A DNA stretch of 64,000 nt from an uncultured Lachnospiraceae bacterium (GCA_949840805.1 CATKXR010000002.1:1-64000); one strand, 5' to 3'; positions 41,923-51,504 are shown, counted from the first letter of the stretch. Notes: generated by a model from the sequence alone, not told the origin. A program made the numbers and translations.

Positions 41923-43326
41923 ATGAAATCGATTCGGAGTGAGATAAACCGCAGCCGTTTGATCATGATTGTATTTGCCTGTGTTTTTATTGTGGCAAAT
42001 GTCCTGGTGAGTGCAGATTCTTCAGGCAGGTATAACCGGCTTCTGCAGGATTACCGTCAGCTCAATGAACTTTCCATCATAAACAATGAACGGAAGACCA
42101 GTTTTAAACTGTACTGCAAAAGCCGGGAATACGCAGATCTTGAGAAATATTATGCAGATTCCAGCCGCTTAAACGGCGCTCTTTCGGAGCTGTCCGGGAA
42201 GATGAGATATGACCGGCAGTGTAAGATGATGTACCGGATTGTCTGTCAGGTAGTAAGGTATCATCAACAGCTTGCCCAGTCCTATATCCGGCCCGACGGT
42301 TCCTACAATCCGGGTGATATGAGCAGCTTAGACGAGGTGGAGCTGGAGATTGAGCGGTGCTTAAATCAGCTTGTGAGCCGGTATCTGGAATATCTGAACA
42401 TAACCTTTGAAGAGTATGGCCGGCGCCTGAATGCCGCCAATTTACTGATGAACCTGGCGGTGATCACAGGCTGCCTCTTTGCCTTAGCCGTCAATGGACG
42501 CATGAACCGGGATGTTCTTAAGTCTATAGGCCGTCTGACATGCGCGGCAAGGGAAATCACCAATAAGAATTTTCAGGCGGAGGATATAGAGGAGACGGCG
42601 TTTGAGGAGTTAAACCAGGTGTCGGAGACTTTTGACCAGATGAAACACACAATCTGCAATATGATTACGGAGCTGAATGAGACGTACCAGATGAAGGAAC
42701 GCTTAGCGGAGGCCAAAATCCGGGAACTGCAGATGCAGATGAACCCGCATTTTCTGTTTAATACCTTAAGCCTTGTGATCCGCAGCATACAGCTTGGAGA
42801 CGGGGAGACGGCTGTCCAGCTCGTGAAATCCATCTCCAGGATTCTCCGCAGCAGCATCGAGATCCGGACTACGGCGATTCCTTTAGATGATGAGATCGAG
42901 CTTCTCCAGGCATATCTGTATATTCAAAAGCTGCATTTAAAGGGAAGGGTCCGGTTCTGCCTGGATGTGAGGAAATCTTTCCGGGATGAGGTATTTATGA
43001 TACCGCCCCTGACGATTCAGCCTTTGGTGGAGAACAGCATCCAGCATGGCCTGAAGGACAGGGTCAGCGGGGGAAAGGTGGACATTCGGATCACGGAGAA
43101 GCCGGATTGTATGGAGGTGGTGGTGGCGGACAACGGCGTGGGTTTCCTCTCAGAAAAGGAGAAAGGGAAAGATGAGGACACAAAAGGGATGCCGGTTTCC
43201 CGGACCTCCATCGGGCTGAACAACGTGAGAGAGCGGCTGGAGTTTTATTACGGAAAAAAGGATGTCCTGAAAATAGAACGGACGGATGGGATCACGAAAA
43301 TCATCTTGAAGCTTTACAAGACTTAA
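41923..43326 (+). CDS. LytS/YesM-type sensor histidine kinase
   Basis: 467 residues from the ATG at 41923 (GAGAGAAAG upstream). Membrane segment near residues 14-32, an extracellular helical domain (~33-178), second segment (~180-197), HAMP-like linker, then the His_kinase domain with QMQMNPHFLFNTLS (phospho-acceptor His) and an ATPase domain (NSIQHGLKD, ADNGVGF). The sensor domain binds something in the extracellular space; the periplasmic-type DctP gene two genes on is a candidate partner. It is cotranscribed with a response regulator (20 bp). Confidence 0.85.
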   Translation: MKSIRSEINRSRLIMIVFACVFIVANVLVSADSSGRYNRLLQDYRQLNELSIINNERKTSFKLYCKSREYADLEKYYADSSRLNGALSELSGKMRYDRQCKMMYRIVCQVVRYHQQLAQSYIRPDGSYNPGDMSSLDEVELEIERCLNQLVSRYLEYLNITFEEYGRRLNAANLLMNLAVITGCLFALAVNGRMNRDVLKSIGRLTCAAREITNKNFQAEDIEETAFEELNQVSETFDQMKHTICNMITELNETYQMKERLAEAKIRELQMQMNPHFLFNTLSLVIRSIQLGDGETAVQLVKSISRILRSSIEIRTTAIPLDDEIELLQAYLYIQKLHLKGRVRFCLDVRKSFRDEVFMIPPLTIQPLVENSIQHGLKDRVSGGKVDIRITEKPDCMEVVVADNGVGFLSEKEKGKDEDTKGMPVSRTSIGLNNVRERLEFYYGKKDVLKIERTDGITKIILKLYKT

Positions 43327-43345
43327 ATAGCGGGAGGACATGATT

Positions 43346-44569
43346 ATGCTGCGGCTGATGGTAGCGGATGATGAGCAGTACGAGCGGGAGTATCTGGAAA
43401 GAATTGTCAAAGAAAGCTATCCCAATCTTTTGGAGGTGGTCTATAAGGCGGCGGACGGAGAGGAGCTGGTGGAAAAGCTGAAAGAACACAAGCCTCATAT
43501 TGTGCTGCTGGATATTAAGATGCCGAGAATGGACGGGCTGGCCGCGGCGGAGGAGATCCGAAAAAGATATCCTGACATACAGATGATTATCATATCGGCT
43601 TACAGTGATTTCGCCTATGCCAAGCAGGCCCTAAAGCTGGGAGTGACAGATTATCTTCTGAAGCCGTATCTGGATTCGGATCTTCGGGAGACTCTGGATA
43701 AGGTGATTGCACGGGCAAGGGAGCGGGAGGATTCCCTGGCGCTCTTGTCTTCTTCCGGTCCCGTTAATCAGGAAATGCCTTTTGATTTTAATCAGGGACA
43801 GGAAAAGGATCTGCTCTGGAACCTGTTTTTCAGGAAAAAAACGGCAAAGGAGCTGAAAGGCCGGCTTGCCCGGCAGGGAATCGGGGAGGGCTGGATGAAG
43901 GTGGTATTGATCTCCAGCCCGGCCTTGGTTTCCATGGGAGCCTTTTCCCAGGAAGTCCTCAAGAATTATTTCCGTCTGGCAGAGGGAAAGGCGGTGAACA
44001 GCATTTGGATGGATCAGATGGCAGTCTGCCTGTACGGGGACCAGGAGGACGCCTTTACGGAGCTGACCGGCTGTATCCGCCGGGCCAGAGATTACCTGGC
44101 AGGCGAAAGCCAGGTCCCTGTCGCGTGCGGGGTGAGCGGGACCTGCCATGGCATAGAGGGGCTTCCGGAAGCCTACGAAGAGGCGGCTTCTTATATCAGC
44201 GGGTATGGCAAGGAGGAGGATGTCCTGGAGTTTGCGAGGATGAGAGAAAGCATGGCGCGGATTTGCAGCCTGGAGGAAGAGATCAGCCACAGGATGGCGA
44301 TGCAGGACAGGGAAGGCTGCTATCATCGCCTGAACAGCCTTGTGGAAGAGTTGGAGCGGCGTCTGATGTATCAGGATGTGGCCGTGAAGCTGAATTTCGG
44401 GCGGAGCCTGATGACGATTCTGCGGGGAGTGGACCAGACGCCGGGCATCCATATTCAGGCTGCCGGGGCAGCAGGCTTTTTTGAGAAGTTAGGCCAGTTG
44501 AATTTTAACGGAGATAACCTGAAATACCATATGGAGTATTTTTCCCAGATTGAGGTTGTGAAAGAATGA
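43346..44569 (+). CDS. Response regulator, YesN-like but without the AraC DNA-binding domain
   Basis: 407 residues; the ATG at 43346 is 8 bp after GGGAGG and starts the receiver domain directly. Receiver domain (1-~125): phospho-acceptor Asp in VLLDIKMPRMDG, Thr/Ser in IISAYSD, Lys in LLKPY. After that comes the long YesN-type middle region (~130-400). The family usually ends in a ~100-residue AraC helix-turn-helix; here the protein ends at QIEVVKE with none, and the next gene overlaps by 4 bp. So either output is not by DNA binding or the domain was lost. Confidence 0.8.
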   Translation: MLRLMVADDEQYEREYLERIVKESYPNLLEVVYKAADGEELVEKLKEHKPHIVLLDIKMPRMDGLAAAEEIRKRYPDIQMIIISAYSDFAYAKQALKLGVTDYLLKPYLDSDLRETLDKVIARAREREDSLALLSSSGPVNQEMPFDFNQGQEKDLLWNLFFRKKTAKELKGRLARQGIGEGWMKVVLISSPALVSMGAFSQEVLKNYFRLAEGKAVNSIWMDQMAVCLYGDQEDAFTELTGCIRRARDYLAGESQVPVACGVSGTCHGIEGLPEAYEEAASYISGYGKEEDVLEFARMRESMARICSLEEEISHRMAMQDREGCYHRLNSLVEELERRLMYQDVAVKLNFGRSLMTILRGVDQTPGIHIQAAGAAGFFEKLGQLNFNGDNLKYHMEYFSQIEVVKE

Positions 44570-45642
44570 TAAAAGGAAAAAAAGGCGCTGCAGGCGGACA
44601 GGGAGAAAAGAGAAGCAGAATACTGCGTCAGGCATTGCTGCCGGGAGCGGCGTTTCTGCTGGCAGGCGGAATTCTGGCCGGATGGGGCGGGGCGGAAATG
44701 TCAGGAAAGGAAGACAAGGCAGTGGAACCGGATCTGGTGCTTTGCTACGGGGAGGTCAATTCAGAGGCGCATATTATGACAAAGGCCGCAAAATATTTTG
44801 CAGAGGAAGTGGAAAGGCTCAGTGAAGGAAAAATCGCCGTGGAGATCTATCCGTCAGGCCAGATGGGAGATGACGCCCGGTGCTACCGCGCCATGCAGAT
44901 GGGGGCGTTGGATCTGTACAGGGGCAACAGCGCCTCTCTTGCCGAATGCGGGAATCCCATGGTCTCGGCATTGGCCCTGCCTTATATATTCCGGGACCGG
45001 GAGCATTTCTGGAAGGTGTGCGACAGCCCTTTGGGACAGGAGATTCTGGATGATATCCAGGTGACGGCCAGGGGGATGAAGGGAATTGCCTATCTGGATG
45101 AAGGGGCGCGGAATTTTTTCACCAGGGAGAAGCCGGTTACTAGGGTCGAGGACATGAAGGGCCTGAACATCCGGATGCAGCTTTCCGGGCTTATGGAGGA
45201 CACGGTTGCGGCGCTTGGGGCCAGGGCGGTTCCCATCGCTTATGTAGAGCTTTATACGGCTCTTCAGTCGGGAAGCGTGGACGGCGCGGAGAACCCGCCG
45301 GTAAGCTATTATTACAACAAATTTTATGAGGTGGCGCCCTATTATGTGAAGGACGGCCATACTTATGCGCCGGGGGTGATACTGATCAGTGAGATCACCT
45401 GGAATACATTGACCGAGGAAGAACGGCAGGTGATCCTGGAGGCTGCCCGCCGTACCCAGGCATATAACCGGGAGGAGATCGACCGGGCGGACAACAAGGC
45501 CTATGAGGCTCTGGAGAGGGCCGGGGTGCAGATCCTGGAACCGGAGGATAAAGATGCCTGGGGCAAGGCCATGGAGCCGGTATACCAAAAGTACGGCGCC
45601 CCGTTTTTGGACCTGATTGAAGAAATCAGGCAGATGCGTTGA
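44566..45642 (+). CDS. dctP: TRAP-type solute-binding protein DctP (possible sensor for the kinase)
   Basis: 358 residues. A signal-anchor-like N-terminus (LLPGAAFLLAGGILAG) has no lipobox Cys. The mature part is a DctP domain with AKYFAEEVERLSEGKI near the start and the substrate-gripping NIRMQLSGL region, with the ALGARAVPIAY segment. It overlaps the response regulator by 4 bp (ATGA) and is separated from the transporter genes. This position suggests that it presents ligand to the sensor kinase rather than to a permease. Confidence 0.8.
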   Translation: MIKGKKGAAGGQGEKRSRILRQALLPGAAFLLAGGILAGWGGAEMSGKEDKAVEPDLVLCYGEVNSEAHIMTKAAKYFAEEVERLSEGKIAVEIYPSGQMGDDARCYRAMQMGALDLYRGNSASLAECGNPMVSALALPYIFRDREHFWKVCDSPLGQEILDDIQVTARGMKGIAYLDEGARNFFTREKPVTRVEDMKGLNIRMQLSGLMEDTVAALGARAVPIAYVELYTALQSGSVDGAENPPVSYYYNKFYEVAPYYVKDGHTYAPGVILISEITWNTLTEEERQVILEAARRTQAYNREEIDRADNKAYEALERAGVQILEPEDKDAWGKAMEPVYQKYGAPFLDLIEEIRQMR

Positions 45643-45682
45643 ACGGTTTAAAACCATTATTAAAATGTGAAGGAGAAGGAGT

Positions 45683-46834
45683 ATGAAAAAGGGATTGATG
45701 AAACTGCCGAGAAACCGTGTCCGCCGCAATTATCGGGGAGGCGCCGGGATTGACCGGCTTCACGGGGAGACGGTGTGCAGGGACAATGACCAGCCGGAAG
45801 AGTGGATCGGTTCTATGGTGGAAGCCGTGAATCTTGGGATGGAGCCGGTAAAACAGGAGGGGCTGGCCATGGTGGAGACAGAGGAGGGAGTCCGCTGCCT
45901 TCGGGACGTGGTGGATGAGGAACAAAAGTTCTATCTGGGAGAAAGTATCCACAGGGACGGGACCTGGCAGCTTAGTTTTCTCTTAAAAATACTGGATTCG
46001 GCCATGCGCCTCCACGTGCAGGCCCATCCGTCCACCCAATTTGCCGTCCGGGAGATGGGCAGGCCTTACGGAAAACTGGAATGCTATTATATCTTAAGCG
46101 CACGGGAAGGAATCGATCCATACATCCGGCTGGGCTTTCAGCATACGCCGGGGCGGGAAGAATGGAAGCGTATTGTGGAGACCCAGGACAGGGAGAAGAT
46201 GGACGGATGTTTTGAGAAGATACCTGTAAAGCCGGGGGAGGTGTGGTACATACCGGGAGGAATGCCCCATGCGATCGGGGAAGGTATCACCATGCTGGAG
46301 ATCATGGAACCGTCGGACTTAGTGGTGCGCTGCGAGTTCGAGAGGGAAGGCGTGGTGGTCCCGGAGGAAGCGCGTTATATGGGAAGAGGATTGGAATTCT
46401 GTCTGGACGTTTTCGATTATACGGAGTATTCCAGGGAAGATATTATCAGAAAATGCCGTGTTACTCCCCGGGTACTGGAGAGGACTGCAGCGTGGGAGAG
46501 GAGGCGTCTGGTGGGTGAAAGCCTGACCCCTTGTTTCTTTGTGGAGACATTGAATGTGTGGGAGGAAGCCGTGATCACACATAACAACCGGTTTACCCTG
46601 GGGGTAGTGTGCAGCGGCGCCTGCGAGATGGAGCCGGAAGGAGTCTGTTCCTTCCCGGAAAGGGAGGCAAAGGAAAAGGAGAAGGAACAGGCAGCAGAAG
46701 GGAAGACGGAGGTCCTAAAGCTTAAGGCAGGGGACAGTTTTGTGATCGCAGCCGCCGTGGAAACTTATCGGATCGTTCCGAAAGGCGGGGCAGAGTTAGC
46801 CCTTGTCTATCCGGGAAAGGATATGGAGAGTTAA
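45683..46834 (+). CDS. manA: Mannose-6-phosphate isomerase-like protein (class I)
   Basis: 383 residues, ribosome site AAGGAG 8 bp upstream. A cupin-type type I phosphomannose isomerase: zinc ligands in LHVQAHPSTQFA and YYIL near residue 130, and a further His in GMPHAIGEG. It interconverts mannose-6-phosphate and fructose-6-phosphate, or a related sugar phosphate. It is downstream of the sensor and DctP genes and upstream of the LacI-controlled TRAP transporter, suggesting that the imported compound is mannose-like or leads to fructose-6-phosphate. Confidence 0.75.
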   Translation: MKKGLMKLPRNRVRRNYRGGAGIDRLHGETVCRDNDQPEEWIGSMVEAVNLGMEPVKQEGLAMVETEEGVRCLRDVVDEEQKFYLGESIHRDGTWQLSFLLKILDSAMRLHVQAHPSTQFAVREMGRPYGKLECYYILSAREGIDPYIRLGFQHTPGREEWKRIVETQDREKMDGCFEKIPVKPGEVWYIPGGMPHAIGEGITMLEIMEPSDLVVRCEFEREGVVVPEEARYMGRGLEFCLDVFDYTEYSREDIIRKCRVTPRVLERTAAWERRRLVGESLTPCFFVETLNVWEEAVITHNNRFTLGVVCSGACEMEPEGVCSFPEREAKEKEKEQAAEGKTEVLKLKAGDSFVIAAAVETYRIVPKGGAELALVYPGKDMES

Positions 46835-46848
46835 GGAACCGTGCCGGA

Positions 46849-47871
46849 TCATTGGTTTTGTTCGTAATTTTTCATGTTTTTTACCGAGTTCCGGATTACC
46901 AGGGAGCCATGGAGCAGCGGAAGTCTTTTCAGTTCTCCGGTCCGGATGTGGTGGTCGATAAAATCTATGGCCTGGGCGGACATCTGTTTTGCGGGTATTG
47001 AGACCGTGGACAGGGGCGGCGTCACAAAATTTGCCATGATACAGTCGTCATAGCCAAACACAGACAGATGGTCCGGAATGCGGATTCCCAGAATATAGGC
47101 GGCCCGGTATATGGTAAAAGCCGTCATATCATTGCAGGCAAAAATCGCCTCCGGCCGGTCCGGCTGCTGAAGCATGTGCAGGATTCGGCCGGGGGTAGCG
47201 CCCATGTCTTCCGGGTTGACATCAAAAAGTATATTGCCGGGGCGGCAGGCCAGGCCATGGTCTGTTAATGCTTCCATCATGCCATGGTAGCGTTCCTGAT
47301 AAGAACTTACGGCAAAACTCTGGAAGATTCCGCCGATATTATGATGACCGAGACAGATCATATAATCTACCGCCTCATAGGCGGCTTTTTTATTGTCCAC
47401 CCGCAGACAGTGTTCCATGTCATCTTCAAAGAAGCGATTCATATAAACATAGGGAATTCCAAATTCAGAGAGTTTTTTGATGTGTCCGTGTTCCCCGGAA
47501 GCGGTAAAGATGATGGCTCCGGCGATATCCATGCCTGTCAGATTCTCGATGACCTGCTTTTCCTTGTCCAGATCGTATTCCGTGTTGCTTAAGTAAAGCA
47601 GGTAGCCTTTCTGTGTGGCGTAAGCTTCCATGTACTGTTCCAGCCTGGAGTAAAAGATATTGGTCAGGGAGGGCAGGACGAGGGCTAAGGTCTGGCGTCT
47701 TCCGGTCTTTAAGTTGACAGCCAGGACATTGGGGCGGTAATTCAGTTCCTTCACTGCCTCCATGATTTTTTTTCTGGTTTCCTCTTTTAAGTATCCTTTC
47801 CCGGAGAGGGCACGGGAAACGGTGCAGACGGAAAAGCCGCTTTTTTTTGCAACATCCTTGATCGTCGCCAT
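46849..47871 (-). CDS. LacI-family transcriptional repressor
   Basis: 340 residues from the ATG at 47871 (AAGGAG 9 bp upstream). N-terminal HTH: ATIKDVAKKSGFSVCTVSRAL; then the hinge and a periplasmic-binding-protein-like ligand domain (ALVLPSLTNIFYSRLEQ). It is divergent from the DctPQM operon and its likely operator TGTAAACGTTTAGC lies between them, so it is the probable repressor of the TRAP genes. It binds a sugar or sugar acid that cannot be named here. Confidence 0.88.
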   Translation of the reverse strand: MATIKDVAKKSGFSVCTVSRALSGKGYLKEETRKKIMEAVKELNYRPNVLAVNLKTGRRQTLALVLPSLTNIFYSRLEQYMEAYATQKGYLLYLSNTEYDLDKEKQVIENLTGMDIAGAIIFTASGEHGHIKKLSEFGIPYVYMNRFFEDDMEHCLRVDNKKAAYEAVDYMICLGHHNIGGIFQSFAVSSYQERYHGMMEALTDHGLACRPGNILFDVNPEDMGATPGRILHMLQQPDRPEAIFACNDMTAFTIYRAAYILGIRIPDHLSVFGYDDCIMANFVTPPLSTVSIPAKQMSAQAIDFIDHHIRTGELKRLPLLHGSLVIRNSVKNMKNYEQNQ

Positions 47872-48163
47872 GACCAGATACTCCTTCTGTATATTATGGA
47901 GCTGTAATGTCGGTTTGCCCACTTACAGCTTCCGGATATTTTCAGAACTTTGAAATGATGGAAAATTGACATATACCAAATTATTTTAACAGTTAGGAAG
48001 GCGGATGTCAAAGTGAATTCGAGTTTTTTGTCAGGATCTGAATTTTGGCAGATCATTTGGCTTGCCAGTGTAAAAAACCACGGTCTGCGGACACATCTTC
48101 CTGTCCGGTTTTGCCGGACAAAAAGCATCGTGAAATGTAACCATGAAAAATATGAAAAACATC

Positions 48164-48221
48164 TTGATTTCTTCTGCGTAATCGTTTATATTTATTAATA
48201 TGCAACATGTAAACGTTTAGC
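48164..48221 (+). promoter_or_regulatory. Promoter and LacI-type operator of the DctPQM operon
   Basis: TTGATT (48164-48169), a 17-bp spacer and TATATT (48187-48192) form a plausible promoter. TGTAAACGTTTAGC (48208-48221), a LacI/CcpA-like palindrome around ACGT, sits just after the start point. Binding there by the divergent LacI product, or CcpA, would block transcription. The remaining gap of ~340 bp holds no gene. Confidence 0.65.
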
Positions 48222-48266
48222 GATAGCAAATCGTTAGGCACAATTACCAAGAAAAGAGGAATGGAT

Positions 48267-49319
48267 ATGAAAAAAAGAATGTTGGCAGCAAGTGTATTGG
48301 CAGCAGTAATGGCGATCACCAGCGCGTGCAGCGGCATGCCTGGCATGGGGAACGCCCAGCCGGCGGCCCCGGAAAAAAAGGCCGAGGGAGGCGCGGCAGA
48401 CACAGAGAAAGTGTATGAGTTAAAGATCTCCACCTCACAGACAGAGCAGGCGCTGATTACCAGGAATTATCAGAAGCTGGCAGATACCCTGAACGAGAAG
48501 TCCAACGGAAGGCTGAAGGTATCCGTATTTCCGGCAGGCCAGTTGGGAAGCGATGAGGATGTGCTGGAGCAGGCCATCCAGGGGGCAAATGTGGCGGTGA
48601 ATACGGACGCTTCCCGTATGGGACAGTATGTGAAGGATTTTTCCATCCTGATGATGGGATATTTTGCAGATGATTATGACGAGTGTTATAAGGTGACAGA
48701 GACCGATACCTTTAAAGGGTGGTGTGACACCCTGTCAAAGGATCATGGGATCAAGATTTTGTCCTTTACTTTTTATGACGGCCCCCGCCAGTTTATGACC
48801 AACAAGCCGATCAATACTCCGGACGATTTAAAGGGCCTGCGGATCCGTACCATCGGCCAGGAGGTATGTACCGAGACCATCCAGGCCATGGGAGGGACAC
48901 CTATCTCCATGTCATGGGGCGAAGTTTACAACGGTATCCAGTCCAAGGCCTTAGAGGGGTGTGAAGTGCAGAATACCTCCAGCTATCCTTCCCGGATCTA
49001 CGAGGTATGTGAATACCAGTCCAAGACCAACCATTTCCAACTGATGCAGGGCCTGGTCTGCGGCCAGAGCTGGTTTGACAGCCTGCCGGAGGATCTGCAG
49101 ACGCTGCTGGTTGAAACCTCTGTGGAGATGGGAAAGACCACTGCCGCAGACGTTATGAGCGAGGCTGAGGAGGCTGAGAAGAAGATGGTGGAGGCAGGCA
49201 TGACGATTGTCGAGCCGGATGTGGCCCCCTTTAAAGCATTGGTAGATCCGGTCTATGAGAAGCTGGGCTACGCCGAGCTGAGGGCGCAGTTGTATGAGGA
49301 GATCGGCAAAACCAATTAA
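48267..49319 (+). CDS. dctP: TRAP-type solute-binding lipoprotein DctP (transport)
   Basis: 350 residues, ATG at 48267 with AGAGGA upstream. Lipoprotein signal peptide with ITSAC (Cys ~20). DctP domain: QKLADTLNEKSNGRLKVSVF, LRIRTIGQEVCTE and NGIQSKALEG. It delivers an organic acid or sugar acid to the DctQM permease encoded right after it. It is distinct in sequence from the other DctP in this window. Confidence 0.9.
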   Translation: MKKRMLAASVLAAVMAITSACSGMPGMGNAQPAAPEKKAEGGAADTEKVYELKISTSQTEQALITRNYQKLADTLNEKSNGRLKVSVFPAGQLGSDEDVLEQAIQGANVAVNTDASRMGQYVKDFSILMMGYFADDYDECYKVTETDTFKGWCDTLSKDHGIKILSFTFYDGPRQFMTNKPINTPDDLKGLRIRTIGQEVCTETIQAMGGTPISMSWGEVYNGIQSKALEGCEVQNTSSYPSRIYEVCEYQSKTNHFQLMQGLVCGQSWFDSLPEDLQTLLVETSVEMGKTTAADVMSEAEEAEKKMVEAGMTIVEPDVAPFKALVDPVYEKLGYAELRAQLYEEIGKTN

Positions 49320-49320
49320 A

Positions 49321-49362
49321 GGCGGAATCATTTGGCAAATAAGTATGCCCGCGGGCATACCA
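49321..49362 (-). repeat. Truncated copy of the dispersed palindromic repeat
   Basis: The reverse complement reads GGTATGCCCGCGGGCATACT then TATTTGCCAAATGATTC, the left half of the ~92-bp repeat at 58958-59050. The right half is missing because the dctP coding end follows. The copy fills the dctP-dctQ gap. Confidence 0.75.
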
Positions 49363-49382
49363 CACGGAAAGGAAGCTTTCAT

Positions 49383-49865
49383 ATGAAAAAAATTTCAGAT
49401 ATGATATTAAAGGTTGAAGAGTTCCTTGCCGGTATTATGTTGTGCATGATCGCTGTCCTGGTGTTCTGGTCCGCGGTGGCCAGAACCATCGGGATGCCGG
49501 TGAACTGGGCGCAGGATGTTTCGCTTCTGGCATTTGCGTGGCTGACATTTATCGGTTCTGATATCATTATAAAAAGCGGAAGCCTGATTCGGATTGATAT
49601 GCTGGTGAATAAATTTCCGAAAGGGATCCAGAAGCTATTAACCATAGTTTTTGACGCCATGATGCTTCTGTTTTTGCTGATCCTTATCGTCTATGGATTC
49701 CTGTTGGTTTCCCAGAGCTGGAACCGGACCTTCAACACGATGAAAATGAGTTATGCCTGGTGTACATTGGCGGTGCCGGTAGGGTCGCTGCTTATGTTCT
49801 TCAGCGCCATCGGGAAGGCGATAGGTGATGTGAAAAAGCCTGTAAAAGAATGGGGGGCCGTGTAA
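49383..49865 (+). CDS. dctQ: TRAP transporter small permease DctQ
   Basis: 160 residues with four membrane segments, starting at the ATG at 49383 (GGAAAGGAAG upstream). DctQ pattern: NWAQDVSLLAFAWLTFIGSD and FNTMKMSYAWCTLAVPVG. It joins DctM in the membrane. The stop overlaps the start of dctM (TAATG). Confidence 0.88.
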   Translation: MKKISDMILKVEEFLAGIMLCMIAVLVFWSAVARTIGMPVNWAQDVSLLAFAWLTFIGSDIIIKSGSLIRIDMLVNKFPKGIQKLLTIVFDAMMLLFLLILIVYGFLLVSQSWNRTFNTMKMSYAWCTLAVPVGSLLMFFSAIGKAIGDVKKPVKEWGAV

Positions 49866-51154
49866 TGTTAAGTGCAGTAGGATTCTTTCTGGTGCTTCTT
49901 TTTCTGGGCATGCCGGTGGCCTTTGCCATCGCGGTTTCAGGATTTGCATTCTTCCTGATGCGTCCGGAGATTCCCTGGACCATACTGGTACAGAAGTCTT
50001 TATCTACCACCCAGTCCTTTACCATGCTGGCGATCCCGCTGTTCATCTTTGCCGGTAATCTGATGAACAATACGGGAATCACTTCTCGGCTGGTGAAGCT
50101 GGCCAATGTGATGACCGGCCATATGTACGGTTCCATCGGCCAGGTATCCGTGGTGCTTTCTACTTTGATGGGCGGCGTGTCCGGTTCTGCCGTGGCGGAC
50201 GCGGCCATGGAATGCCGGATTCTGGGGCCGGAGATGACAAAACGCGGTTATGCACCCGGGTGGGCGGCTGCGGTAAACTGCCTGTCAGGCCTTATTGTGG
50301 CGACGATTCCGCCTTCCATGGGACTGATCCTTTACGGAACGGTCGGCGAAGTGTCCATCGGCCGCCTGTTTGTTGCCGGATTTGCCCCTGGTATTATTAT
50401 GTGTATCCTGATGATGGCCGCAACGTCATGGTCGGCCCGCCATCACGGGTACAAGCCGGACCATGACAAGCCGTCGCCTCCGGGAGTGATCTTAAAGGCA
50501 TGTATCGAGAGTATATGGGCGCTGCTGTTCCCGGTTCTTCTGATTGTGCTGATACGGTTTGGCGTGATGACTCCCTCCGAATCCGGCGCGTTTGCGGTTT
50601 TTTATGCATTGGTGGTAGGAGTGTTTATCTATAAGGAACTGACTTTGGAGAAGTTTAAGAAATGTGTGGTTGACAGTGTAAAAGACTTGTCCGTGATTAC
50701 CATGATCCTGGCATTTTCCGGAATCTTCAGCTATGGCGTTGTATTTGACCAGCTTCCCAAGACCCTGACCACGGTGCTTGTGGGGCTGACCAGCAATAAG
50801 TATATTCTGCTTCTGCTGATCCTGATTATGCTTACGGTGTTTGGGATGTTTATGGAGACTACGGTAATAACGCTGATCGTCACGCCGATTTTGATTCCTA
50901 TTATTACCCAGTACGGGATTGATCCGGTACATTTCGGCATTATTATGATGACGATCGTTACTATGGGATGTTCTACTCCTCCTGTGGGGGTGGCGCTTTA
51001 TACATGTTCGAATATTATGGGCTGTTCGGTGGAGGAGAGCACCAGGTATTCTATTCCGTTGTTTGTCGCGATAATGATTACGGTGGCATTGTGTGTATTC
51101 TTCCCCCAGATGGTGCTGTTTTTGCCGAATCTGATTTATGGCGCGGCAGTGTGA
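49865..51154 (+). CDS. dctM: TRAP transporter large permease DctM
   Basis: 429 residues with about twelve membrane segments. The start at 49865 overlaps the dctQ stop by one base, with GGGGGG upstream; the ORF track start is 15 bp early. Motifs of DctM: LGMPVAFAIAVSG, SGSAVADAAMECRILGPEM and TPPVGVALYTCSNI. It is the channel-like subunit that couples sodium import to substrate uptake. Confidence 0.92.
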   Translation: MLSAVGFFLVLLFLGMPVAFAIAVSGFAFFLMRPEIPWTILVQKSLSTTQSFTMLAIPLFIFAGNLMNNTGITSRLVKLANVMTGHMYGSIGQVSVVLSTLMGGVSGSAVADAAMECRILGPEMTKRGYAPGWAAAVNCLSGLIVATIPPSMGLILYGTVGEVSIGRLFVAGFAPGIIMCILMMAATSWSARHHGYKPDHDKPSPPGVILKACIESIWALLFPVLLIVLIRFGVMTPSESGAFAVFYALVVGVFIYKELTLEKFKKCVVDSVKDLSVITMILAFSGIFSYGVVFDQLPKTLTTVLVGLTSNKYILLLLILIMLTVFGMFMETTVITLIVTPILIPIITQYGIDPVHFGIIMMTIVTMGCSTPPVGVALYTCSNIMGCSVEESTRYSIPLFVAIMITVALCVFFPQMVLFLPNLIYGAAV

Positions 51155-51357
51155 GGATGCGGGGGCTTTATTCACTGGAATTTCCGCAAGACAGTATTAG
51201 GTCAGGTATAAGGTTCGGAAGGCGGGGATGCCGGTGAGTGATGTAAAAGACGGGAAATAGTATTTGTAGGTATGGAAATGGAAGGGAAAGCCTGCTGTCG
51301 GTTATAGAGATATAATGGATGGCGGGCTTGTTTTTATGGGGGATATCGCGAAGGTCC

Positions 51358-51504
51358 GCCCAGGCGTTTACCCGTACCCCGGAAAACGCGCTCTCGCTCC
51401 GGTGAAGAACGTAGCGGACGCTAAATTCGCCGGGGAAACCATCCCGGCTCATTAAGCGCCGACGTTCTTCGAGGGTTTCCCGGGGTACGGGTAAACGCCT
51501 GGGC
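51358..51504. repeat. Large imperfect palindrome (147 bp)
   Basis: GCCCAGGCGTTTACCCGTAC (51358-51377, arms 25 bp to 51382) is the exact reverse complement of 51480-51504. Inside, GAAGAACGT (51404-51412) pairs with ACGTTCTTC (51462-51470). The element would make a large hairpin in RNA. It lies in a 612-bp gap (51155-51766) between dctM and the Nudix fusion gene that otherwise holds no gene; the shared 13-mer GGGCTGCGTTATC also occurs near 41750. Probably a small non-autonomous repeat. Confidence 0.75.
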
